DNA from: JBEKZQ01 sp049509675
GTDB lineage: Bacteria > Planctomycetota > Planctomycetia > Pirellulales > Thermoguttaceae
Assembly: GCA_049509675.1 (NCBI GenBank)
Contig: JBEKZQ010000435.1
Span: forward strand, 1 to 5,251
DNA: 5,251 nt
Direction of reading: 5' to 3'
The notes beneath the pieces are model-generated. The model was not told where the DNA came from and did no database searches. It worked only from the letters and a program-made list of their open reading frames with translations. A program made the position numbers and the translations under genes. Position 1 is the stretch's first letter. Each line of letters starts with the position of its first letter. Shown here one piece after another: positions 1-5,130 of the stretch.

Positions 1-40
1 CTTTTCTTGCCCCAGGGGCTTGTGTTGGGACAGAAGTCGA

Positions 41-110
41 GAGGCGTGGGGCGGGAGGCGTGGGGCGGGAGGCGTGGGGCGTGGGGCGTGGGGCGGGTGG
101 CGGGGAGGCG
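41..110. repeat. G-rich tandem repeat (14-bp and 7-bp units)
   Basis: Three consecutive 14-bp units GAGGCGTGGGGCGG start at 41, 55 and 69, the third with one mismatch. The array then collapses to the inner 7-bp unit GTGGGGC, which occurs at 46, 60, 74, 81 and 88. It degenerates into GGGTGGCGGGGAGGCG up to about 110. The plus strand carries at least eight runs of three or more G separated by 1-6 bases, so it could fold into G-quadruplexes. It lies beyond the 3' end of the minus-strand kinase/ATPase unit. I see no open frame of interest in 1-170. Function unknown: it may be a slippage-generated spacer, or a structure affecting transcript ends. Confidence 0.85.
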
Positions 111-170
111 AGAGTAGGGCGGCAAGCGACCGAAGACCCAGGGAGAACCACGGTTTGCTCGACGCCGCGG

Positions 171-1340
171 CTACAGTTTATGAATAATCCGGGCTAACCC
201 TCCCGCAAGGGGAGAGGGAACCAAGAACGGAAAGTGCAAGGCGACGCCGGTTGCGGCGTCGAAGAAGTGCAGTCGCGCGGGATCGACGCCCAGCGCGATC
301 TGCTCGCCCGGCCGCCATGCGTCGTCGGCCGTCGCGCGGGCCACCAAGGTCTGCCGCCCGGCTTGCAGATAGACATGGCACTCGGGGCCGAGCCGCTCGA
401 CGGCTTCCACTCGGGCCGGAATTGCCGCAGCCGCCTGCTGACCGGCGACGTGCGTGCCGAGATGCTCGGGGCGGATGCCCAGGAGGATGGGCCGGTGGGC
501 GTGCGGCGCGAGGGCCTGGCCCTGGGCGTCGGCCAGCGGCAGCGAGAAATGGCCCGCCTCGTCGCAGGCCAGGAAAACCCAGCTTCGATCGCCGCGGCGG
601 ATCGAGCCCAAGAGGAAATTCATGGGCGGATGTCCGATCAGGCCGGCCACGAAGCGGTTCTGCGGGCGGTCGTAGATAGTCTGCGGATCGGCCAACTGCT
701 CGAGGCGACCTTGGCGGAGGACCGCCAGTCGTTGGCCCAGCGAGAGGGCCTCGGCCTGGTCGTGCGTCACGTAGATCATGGTCGTGCCGAGCCGGGCGTG
801 CAGCCCGGCGATTTCGCGCCGCAAGAGCGTGCGACGCTCCGCGTCCAGGTTGGAAAGCGGCTCGTCGAAGAGAAACAGCCTGGGGCGACGGACCATGGCC
901 CGGCCCAGGGCGGCCCGTTGTTGCTGCCCCCCGGAAAGCTCAAATGGGCGCCGCTGGAGCAGCTCGCCGATGCCCAAGGCGTCGGCCGCTTCGCCGACGC
1001 GGCGGCGGGTCTCGGCCGCCGACGTGCGGCGCAGGCGGAGGCTGAAGGCCATGTTCTCGAAGACCGAGAGGTGCGGATACAATGCGTTTTGCTGACAGAC
1101 CATGGCCACGTCGCGTCGCCTGGGCGGCAGGCCGTCGACGAGCTGGCCGCCGATGGCGATCCGCCCGCTGCTGGGCGTCTCCAAACCGGCGATCATCCGC
1201 AAAATAGTTGTCTTGCCGCAACCGGACGGGCCGATCAGGACCAGCAGTTCGCCGGCGGTGGTTGCAAGCGTGAGGTCGTCGACCGCGCGGACCCCGTGGG
1301 CAAAAACTTTCGAGACGTTCTGCAAGGCGACCACGGTCAT
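171..1340 (-). CDS. ABC transporter ATP-binding protein, MalK/UgpC (CUT1 sugar importer) type
   Basis: A 389-residue cytoplasmic ATPase that should power a carbohydrate-type ABC importer. The nucleotide-binding domain comes first: Walker A GPSGCGKTT at 37-45, Q-loop Q84, signature LSGGQQQR at 135-142, Walker B LFLFDEP at 155-161 with catalytic E160, D-loop SNLD at 163-166 and switch H193. Residues from about 235 form the OB/TOBE-like regulatory region, with the HPPMNFL and GIRPEHL motifs typical of MalK, UgpC and MsmX relatives. The open frame extends 59 codons further upstream, but the ATG at 1340 is chosen because ALQNVSKVF follows it as in the family and it forms an ATGA overlap with the kinase stop. 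No strong ribosome site is seen, so translation probably depends on coupling. The last ~18 residues (FLVPSPLAGG and on) are encoded by a dispersed palindrome and are not family sequence. Substrate unknown: no permease or binding protein is in view, so it may be a shared ATPase serving transporters elsewhere. Confidence 0.93.
   Translation of the reverse strand: MTVVALQNVSKVFAHGVRAVDDLTLATTAGELLVLIGPSGCGKTTILRMIAGLETPSSGRIAIGGQLVDGLPPRRRDVAMVCQQNALYPHLSVFENMAFSLRLRRTSAAETRRRVGEAADALGIGELLQRRPFELSGGQQQRAALGRAMVRRPRLFLFDEPLSNLDAERRTLLRREIAGLHARLGTTMIYVTHDQAEALSLGQRLAVLRQGRLEQLADPQTIYDRPQNRFVAGLIGHPPMNFLLGSIRRGDRSWVFLACDEAGHFSLPLADAQGQALAPHAHRPILLGIRPEHLGTHVAGQQAAAAIPARVEAVERLGPECHVYLQAGRQTLVARATADDAWRPGEQIALGVDPARLHFFDAATGVALHFPFLVPSPLAGGLARIIHKL
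198..218. repeat. REP-like palindrome inside the 3' end of the ABC ATPase gene
   Basis: On the minus strand this reads CCCTCTCCCCTTGCGGGAGG followed by G: two pyrimidine/purine arms around a TTGC loop, the right arm missing one GA step. It resembles the CCCTCTCCC...GGGAGAGGG dispersed palindromes common in GC-rich genomes. Here it is translated as the peptide VPSPLAGG, eight codons before the stop. There is no T-tract after it in the transcribed direction, so a classical intrinsic terminator is not supported, although it should form a stable hairpin at the mRNA end. Confidence 0.6.
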
Positions 1341-2176
1341 GGAACGCTCGGCTCTTTGTCCCCGGCGACCAAGGGCAGGTCTACGGCAATCCGCGTGCCC
1401 TCGCCCATCGTGCTCTCGATCGAGACCTGCCCGCCCAGCAGCCGGACCCGCTGGCGGATCCCTTCCAGCCCGAAGCAGCCTTCCTTGGGCTGCCGGGGAT
1501 CGAAACCTTGCCCCCAATCGCGGATTTCGATCTCCAGCCGATCGCCCTGTTGGACCAGGGCCACGTCGACTTTCGCGCTGTTGCTGTGTTTGCAGGCGTT
1601 TGTAAGCCCCTCCTGGACGATGCGATAGATGGAGTTTTCCAGGATCGGGACGAGACGCTGGAACCGGACACTGCTGCGGAGTTCGATCTTGGGCCCCTTC
1701 TGCTGCCGTTGCTCATGGACCAGTTGCGCAAGGGCGGCCACGATCCCCTCTTCATCGAGGATCGGCGGCCTGACGCCGCTGATCAGCCGCCGCGCTTCCG
1801 CGTGGGCCTGGCGCATCATGGTGATAGCGGCATGGTAGGCGCGGGCCGCCTCCTGGCGATCGGTTTCTTTCAGATGGTCGTAGACTTCGAACTGCATGAG
1901 CCCACCGGCCAGGTATTGGGCCAGGCCGTCATGGATCTCGTAGGCGATCAATTGCCGCTCGTGGTCGCTGGCTTCCAACAGATGGCGGAGCGTGCGGTAC
2001 TCCCGCAGCCACGATTCCTCGGCTTTTCGCCGCTGCTGGACTTCACGTTGCAACGCCGCGTTGGCGACGGACAGTTCGGCGGTCCGCTCCTGTATCCGCC
2101 GCTCCAGTTCGTCGTTCGCCCTTCGCAGCGGCTCCTCGGCCTCCTTCCGTCGGGTAATGTCCTGATGGTCGCTCAT
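1337..2176 (-). CDS. Sensor-less cytoplasmic histidine kinase, NarL/DegS (HisKA_3) type
   Basis: A 279-residue soluble kinase that should autophosphorylate on histidine and pass the phosphate to a LuxR/NarL-type response regulator. Residues 5-16 (QDITRRKEAEEP) match the tail of a PAS/PAC domain, but the sensor itself is missing. A charged coiled coil runs to about residue 60. The dimerization/phosphoacceptor helix is ERQLIAYEIHDGLAQYLAG, with H82 as the expected phosphorylated residue. The ATPase domain shows the N-box IVQEGLTNACKH (E189, N193), G1 box DWGQGFD (220-226), G2 box GLEGIRQR (236-243) and GEGT (258-261). No membrane segment is present. The ATG at 2176 is preferred over a GTG at 2224 because GAAAGG lies 7 nt upstream and a possible -10 box falls just before the GTG. 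The 3' end overlaps the ABC ATPase start. No cognate regulator is in the window. The missing sensor may reflect N-terminal truncation or a partner-dependent kinase. Confidence 0.9.
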   Translation of the reverse strand: MSDHQDITRRKEAEEPLRRANDELERRIQERTAELSVANAALQREVQQRRKAEESWLREYRTLRHLLEASDHERQLIAYEIHDGLAQYLAGGLMQFEVYDHLKETDRQEAARAYHAAITMMRQAHAEARRLISGVRPPILDEEGIVAALAQLVHEQRQQKGPKIELRSSVRFQRLVPILENSIYRIVQEGLTNACKHSNSAKVDVALVQQGDRLEIEIRDWGQGFDPRQPKEGCFGLEGIRQRVRLLGGQVSIESTMGEGTRIAVDLPLVAGDKEPSVP

Positions 2177-2183
2177 GGCCAAA

Positions 2184-2189
2184 CCTTTC
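2184..2189 (-). promoter_or_regulatory. Shine-Dalgarno site for the histidine kinase
   Basis: The minus strand reads GAAAGG with a 7-nt spacer before the ATG at 2176. This is the main reason for choosing that start over the GTG at 2224, which directly follows an in-frame TAG and has no ribosome site. Confidence 0.5.
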
Positions 2190-2231
2190 GACGCCCACAG
2201 GCTGCAATCTTCTAGTGGATTCACCTATTGA

Positions 2232-2260
2232 ATTCTACACATTTCTGCGGTCCGGTCTAA
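2232..2260 (-). promoter_or_regulatory. Weak candidate promoter for the kinase/ATPase unit
   Basis: The minus strand carries TAGAAT (5 of 6 to the sigma-70 -10 box) at 2237-2232. A poor TTAGAC element sits 17 bp upstream at 2260-2255. Initiation would fall near 2225 and leave a leader of about 50 nt before the ATG at 2176. The -35 match is poor, so this is tentative. Confidence 0.25.
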
Positions 2261-2318
2261 TCGCAAAGGGGGGAATTTTTTGCGGCCCCGCGGCAATTTG
2301 GGCGTCTGTAGATCGCTC

Positions 2319-2347
2319 TTGACGCAGGGGCCCGGAGTTCTTATCGT
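2319..2347 (+). promoter_or_regulatory. Candidate sigma-70-type promoter for the aminotransferase
   Basis: TTGACG at 2319-2324 (5 of 6) is followed, after a 17-bp spacer, by TATCGT at 2342-2347 (4 of 6). Initiation near 2354 would leave a leader of about 50 nt before the ATG at 2403. This would also exclude translation from the upstream in-frame TTG at 2280. Confidence 0.4.
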
Positions 2348-2402
2348 GCGGCCCGACTTTTCCCCTTGCCAGAACCACGTCGCCGACGGGCTACCGCCAA
2401 GC

Positions 2403-3653
2403 ATGAGCTCGACAATCAGCAACCCAACCGGACGAACCAACACCAAAACCAACGCCAAAACCCTCGAAGGCGTGCCGTTGTTGGATCTCAAACGGCAGCA
2501 CCTGCAATTGCGGGACGAGGTCCTGGCCGCACTGGCGCGGGTGTACGACAGCGGGGCCTTTGTCTTGGGCCCCGAAGTTACCCAGCTTGAACAGAAGATC
2601 GCCGCGTACTGCGAGGTACGCCACGCCATTGGCTGCGCCTCGGGCAGCGATGCCCTGCTGCTGGCCCTCATGGCGGTCGGCGTAGGGCCCGGCGACGAAG
2701 TGATCCTGCCCAGTTTCACGTTCTTTGCCACCGCCAGCGCCGTGACCCGCCTGGGCGCCAAACTGGTGTTTGCCGACATCGACCCCAAGAGCTTCAACAT
2801 GGACCCCGTGGCGGTAATGCGGCTCATTACGCCGGCCACGAAGGTCATTTTACCGGTCCACCTGTTCGGACAGTGCGCCGACATGGACGCCTTCTGCCGT
2901 ATCGCCAATGCGGCCGGTCTGCAGGTCATCGAGGATGCGGCCCAGGCCATTGGGGCCGAGCTGAACGGCTGCCGGGCCGGCTCGATGGGCCAGATCGGCT
3001 GCTTCAGCTTCTATCCCACCAAGAACCTCGGCGGGGCCGGCGACGGCGGCATGTTGACCACGCAGGACGCAGACTTGGCCGATCGATTGCGGCTGTTGCG
3101 CGGGCACGGCATGCGGCCCCGCTACTACCATCAACTGGTAGGCATCAATAGCCGCCTGGACTCTTTTCAAGCCGCGGTGCTCAATGTCAAGCTGCCGCAC
3201 CTGGACCATTGGGCCGCGGAGCGTATGGCCAACGCCAATCGCTATGCCGAGCTTTTTGCCGAGGCGGGCCTGGACCGCGTGCTCGTCCTGCCCGAGACCG
3301 CGTCGAAGCGGCGGCACGTGTGGAATCAGTATGTGATCCGCGTCGTCGACGGCCGGCGCGACGCCCTGCGCGACGCCTTGGCCGAGGACCACGTCGGCAC
3401 CGAGATCTACTACCCGTTGGGTCTGCACCAGCAACAGTGTTTCCACGACCTGGGCTATGCCCCCGGCGATCTGCCGGAAACCGACCGGGCCGCTCGGGAA
3501 GTGCTTGCTTTGCCCATTTTCCCCGAGTTGACCGCGGAGGAGCAGCGGCACGTGGTGGAGCGGATCCGCGTTTTCTTTAGTGCGCGGCGCGGCGGCTCAT
3601 CGCCGACCGCTCCCCAATTCCTCACGCACCAGGCGGCCCGAAAACGAGGTTAG
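2403..3653 (+). CDS. DegT/DnrJ/EryC1/StrS-family PLP-dependent sugar aminotransferase
   Basis: A 416-residue cytoplasmic fold-type I PLP enzyme that most likely transfers an amino group, usually from glutamate, to a keto-sugar nucleotide for surface polysaccharide or modified-sugar synthesis. The core starts at VPLLDLKRQ (24-32). Cofactor features are GSDALLLAL (81-89, phosphate-binding turn), IEDAAQAIGA (176-185, with D178 for the pyridine nitrogen and Q181), and SFYPTKNLGGAGDGGML (202-218), where K207 is the expected Schiff-base lysine. GINSRLDSFQAAVL (248-261) is the family's conserved subunit-contact and substrate region, and EIYYPLGLH (334-342) is typical of the C-terminal domain. The length is normal apart from a low-complexity N-terminus rich in T, N and K and a disordered ~20-residue tail. 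The ATG at 2403 is the first in a sensible position, but its ribosome site is weak. WlbE/FdtB/DesV-type sugar 3-aminotransferases are closest by motif; the exact sugar cannot be told. Confidence 0.94.
   Translation: MSSTISNPTGRTNTKTNAKTLEGVPLLDLKRQHLQLRDEVLAALARVYDSGAFVLGPEVTQLEQKIAAYCEVRHAIGCASGSDALLLALMAVGVGPGDEVILPSFTFFATASAVTRLGAKLVFADIDPKSFNMDPVAVMRLITPATKVILPVHLFGQCADMDAFCRIANAAGLQVIEDAAQAIGAELNGCRAGSMGQIGCFSFYPTKNLGGAGDGGMLTTQDADLADRLRLLRGHGMRPRYYHQLVGINSRLDSFQAAVLNVKLPHLDHWAAERMANANRYAELFAEAGLDRVLVLPETASKRRHVWNQYVIRVVDGRRDALRDALAEDHVGTEIYYPLGLHQQQCFHDLGYAPGDLPETDRAAREVLALPIFPELTAEEQRHVVERIRVFFSARRGGSSPTAPQFLTHQAARKRG
2435..2458 (+). repeat. 12-bp tandem duplication in the aminotransferase N-terminus
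   Basis: AACCAACACCAA at 2435-2446 is followed directly by AACCAACGCCAA at 2447-2458, identical at 11 of 12 positions. It encodes part of the T/N/K-rich leader ahead of the conserved core. This segment is probably disordered and free to vary. Confidence 0.6.
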
Positions 3654-4180
3654 CCTTTTCCGTTCTCCAGCCCGAGCATTTCATCCAACGGCCGGGCCAG
3701 GCGGCGGAAATCGGCCGCCGACATGGCCAGCGTGTCCCACTTGGCCGAGATCGGATGGGCGTGGCCCGCGTAATCGCACAGCCGCACGGCCACGAATCCG
3801 TACAGGTTTTGGCGGAACTGGAAAAGCTGTTCGTAGGGCAACGGCGCCCGGCCACCGAGAACGTCGTAGGCGAATACGAACAGGGCGCAAAAGCTCGGCC
3901 CAAACAAGCGCTCCCATTGCGCCAGGCTCACCAGATCGTCGCGCGTCGACCAGTTCTTCCAATATTGCTTCTGCACGTCGCCGCTGGGAAACCGCCGGCC
4001 CTTGACGTCGATCAGCCAGGTGGTCGGCCCGGGCGAGGAGACGATGAAATCGAGGCTTTTGATCGAGGCGCCGTCGGAGAGCACGCTCCGTTTCGCTTCA
4101 TCGACGGCCACGTACGGCACCCCGCGGCTGCGGAGGTACTCTTCAAAGGCCGCTTCGTAATGGTTGTCGCGATTGGCCAT
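3650..4180 (-). CDS. HYExAFE-family protein with PD-(D/E)XK nuclease-like core
   Basis: A 176-residue soluble protein beginning MANRDNHYEAAFEEYL, which contains the HYExAFE signature exactly (H7-Y8-E9-A-A-F12-E13). The layout fits the PD-(D/E)XK nuclease superfamily: an N-terminal helix with acidic residues (E9/E13), then KSLDFIVSS with D44, then the strand TTWLIDVKGRRF with D58 and K60 as the D-x-K motif. An aromatic helical region around WKNWSTRDDL (74-83) and LAQWERLFG (87-94) follows, then a hydrophobic strand and YDVLGG. The ATG at 4180 is chosen because it starts directly at the conserved signature; a TTG 17 codons upstream would add an unconserved leader. No ribosome site is visible. 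The gene converges on the aminotransferase with overlapping stop codons. A DNA-cleaving or DNA-binding role is inferred from the motif. I recognise the family name but know no characterised function. Confidence 0.85.
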   Translation of the reverse strand: MANRDNHYEAAFEEYLRSRGVPYVAVDEAKRSVLSDGASIKSLDFIVSSPGPTTWLIDVKGRRFPSGDVQKQYWKNWSTRDDLVSLAQWERLFGPSFCALFVFAYDVLGGRAPLPYEQLFQFRQNLYGFVAVRLCDYAGHAHPISAKWDTLAMSAADFRRLARPLDEMLGLENGKG

Positions 4181-4218
4181 GAGAACGGCGAGGATGAACG
4201 ATGAAACACAATCAGAAG

Positions 4219-4237
4219 AGAGTATACACAATACTCT
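4219..4237. repeat. Perfect 7-bp inverted repeat over a candidate minus-strand -10 box
   Basis: AGAGTAT and ATACTCT flank the 5-nt spacer ACACA. On the minus strand the right half supplies TATACT at 4226-4221 (5 of 6 to the -10 consensus), about 40 bp upstream of the HYExAFE start; no convincing -35 is present. The placement suits an operator for that gene. A small hairpin in the leader is the alternative. Confidence 0.4.
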
Positions 4238-4262
4238 GCTGCGAAGTCTTCATCCCTGCCGA

Positions 4263-4279
4263 CCGTTCTGCCCGAACGG
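4263..4279. repeat. 6-bp inverted repeat in the divergent intergenic region
   Basis: CCGTTC and GAACGG flank the spacer TGCCC. It lies between the candidate minus-strand promoter near 4221 and the plus-strand promoter at 4321-4348. It could be a regulator site or a hairpin. A chance match of this size is possible. Confidence 0.3.
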
Positions 4280-4320
4280 ACTCCCCGGATTCCTTGCTTC
4301 TTACGGCGATCGCGCCTGCG

Positions 4321-4348
4321 TTGCGAGGCAGATTCTTCCTGGTATAAT
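4321..4348 (+). promoter_or_regulatory. Near-consensus promoter for the antitoxin-like gene
   Basis: TTGCGA at 4321-4326 (4 of 6) is followed, after 16 bp, by a perfect TATAAT at 4343-4348. Initiation near 4355 gives a leader of about 44 nt to the ATG at 4399. It is the best promoter in the window and could also drive the downstream toxin and immunity genes, since no terminator is visible between them. Confidence 0.6.
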
Positions 4349-4387
4349 TAACATGAGGGCGCTTCGTGGAACGAGAGAGGCATTTTC

Positions 4388-4391
4388 GAGG
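4388..4391 (+). promoter_or_regulatory. Ribosome binding site of the antitoxin-like gene
   Basis: GAGG sits 7 nt before the ATG at 4399. It favours that start over the in-frame GTG at 4366, which would add 11 unconserved residues. Confidence 0.5.
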
Positions 4392-4398
4392 TTCGATC

Positions 4399-4611
4399 AT
4401 GAAAGTCCTTGAGTTTCAAACCCAGATATCGCCTGACGGGACACTGAAGCTTCCGTCCGACATCGCGGCCCAAATTCCGGGTGACGATCCCGTGCGTGTC
4501 ATGCTCCTGGTTGGCGACTCATTCGAAGACGAAGATTGGAAGCGACTGACTGCCGATCGGTTCCTTGCCGGTTATTCGCACAGCGATGACATCTATGACA
4601 GTTTGCAATAA
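4399..4611 (+). CDS. Small antitoxin-like protein (70 aa)
   Basis: A 70-residue acidic protein. Its N-terminal half, MKVLEFQTQISPDGTLKLP followed by IAAQIPGDDPVRVMLLV, has the pattern of small solo proteins in cyanobacteria and planctomycetes that often precede PemK/MazF-type or RelE-type toxins: a short beta-rich segment like the AbrB/Phd N-terminus. The C-terminal half (EDEDWKRLTADRFLAGY, then DDIYDSL) resembles the toxin-binding tails of such antitoxins. The family likeness is recalled from memory and has not been searched. It has a good promoter and ribosome site. No PemK or MazF reading frame follows; instead an RNase A-like toxin gene starts 53 nt later. It may be a solitary antitoxin whose partner was lost, or part of a module with the downstream pair. 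Confidence 0.7.
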   Translation: MKVLEFQTQISPDGTLKLPSDIAAQIPGDDPVRVMLLVGDSFEDEDWKRLTADRFLAGYSHSDDIYDSLQ

Positions 4612-4664
4612 AATGAAATAATAGTTGACTCTGATCAGCGGGCCGTTTGGGGGGTAGCAGCCAG

Positions 4665-5123
4665 ATGTCCTTCGTGATTATCGCAATCGCAAGGATTGCA
4701 TGCGTCATCGACCTGTTGTTTTCTCATCGGCTGGTGGCCGTTCCGTTGCGTAGTTTTGCGGCACATGACGCGTCCGGAGGGCACACTCTGCCGCTTCACG
4801 TCGGCCAGAGGACTCGCGGCCTTTCTGCACGGCTCCTTGCCAATGCAAGCATTCCGCGCGCCTCCACGTTTTGGAGCGAGCGCGCGGCCCGTCTGTGCGT
4901 GGCCTATGCAATATCAAAGGACCTTGCTGGGATACTTGGCTGGTTGTCTTCGTCAGCACTGGCCGGTCGCCATGTCATTCATGCAACCGTACCATCAATT
5001 GGGTGGGTAGGATTCTGGTTGGATCGGGGTTTTCCGCGGCCTGGCCTTTCCCGAAACGTCCGGGTCGTACTGGTCCGTTTGCCCGGACCGGATTTTTACG
5101 TTCTAACCGCCTTTCCGGAGTAA
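4665..5123 (+). CDS. Orphan polymorphic toxin with C-terminal RNase A-like (CdiA-CT) domain
   Basis: A 152-residue protein. Residues ~28-151 fit the bacterial RNase A-like toxin domain known from contact-dependent inhibition proteins such as Yersinia kristensenii CdiA-CT. GGHTLPLHVG (38-47) is followed by RLLAN (56-60), then ASTF (66-69), a helical region ending LGWL, and the closing strands NVRVVLVR and YVLTAFPE. In the Yersinia toxin the activity residues are H175, R186, T276 and Y278; here H45 and R56 keep the 11-residue spacing, T148 is present, and F150 replaces the tyrosine. The predicted activity is RNA cleavage. Residues 2-27 are hydrophobic with isolated charges (VIIAIARIACVIDLLF). 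No delivery domain precedes: an in-frame TGA lies at 4632. The ATG at 4665 has a G-run ~10 nt upstream; a TTG at 4647 is an alternative. The next gene starts 7 nt after the stop, as expected for an immunity partner. It may be a displaced cassette or a stand-alone toxin. Confidence 0.75.
   Translation: MSFVIIAIARIACVIDLLFSHRLVAVPLRSFAAHDASGGHTLPLHVGQRTRGLSARLLANASIPRASTFWSERAARLCVAYAISKDLAGILGWLSSSALAGRHVIHATVPSIGWVGFWLDRGFPRPGLSRNVRVVLVRLPGPDFYVLTAFPE
5117..5120 (+). promoter_or_regulatory. Ribosome binding site of the immunity gene within the toxin's last codons
   Basis: GGAG at 5117-5120 spans the final proline and glutamate codons of the toxin and lies 10 nt before the ATG at 5131. Translation of the toxin end and the immunity start would be physically linked. 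Confidence 0.5.
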
Positions 5124-5130
5124 ACAGATC

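Noticed and set aside
9..19. GCCCCAGGGGC palindrome as a terminator
   Set aside because: Short, with essentially no loop and no convincing T-tract in the context of a known gene end.
1341..1517. N-terminal extension of the ABC ATPase frame by 59 codons
   Set aside because: It is arginine/alanine-rich without family similarity and overlaps the conserved ATP-binding region of the kinase. The ATG at 1340 gives the standard family start.
234..1628. Long plus-strand open frame (464 codons) opposite the ABC ATPase and kinase
   Set aside because: It is antisense to two genes with clear catalytic motifs, spans their junction, and shows no recognisable domain. GC-rich codon bias readily opens such frames.
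1508..2215. Plus-strand open frame of 235 codons opposite the kinase
   Set aside because: Shadow of the kinase; no motifs, and the minus strand carries all HisKA_3 and ATPase boxes.
2225..2950. Minus-strand open frame of 241 codons opposite the aminotransferase start
   Set aside because: Low-complexity serine/arginine-rich translation antisense to a well-supported PLP enzyme; no domain visible.
3755..4204. Plus-strand open frame of 149 codons opposite the HYExAFE gene
   Set aside because: The minus strand holds the exact HYExAFE signature and nuclease-like core; the plus translation is unrecognisable.
4624..4652. TTGACT as a -35 element for a separate toxin promoter
   Set aside because: The sequence at the expected -10 distance is TTGGGG, with no usable match.
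4612..4664. Remnant of a PemK/MazF toxin directly after the antitoxin-like gene
   Set aside because: Only ATG AAA TAA is found right after the stop, and no PemK/MazF motif could be read in any frame of this short AT-rich stretch.
4696..5010. Alternative plus-strand frame of 104 codons within the toxin region
   Set aside because: Cysteine/arginine-rich translation with no motif; the overlapping frame carries a coherent toxin domain with correctly spaced H and R.
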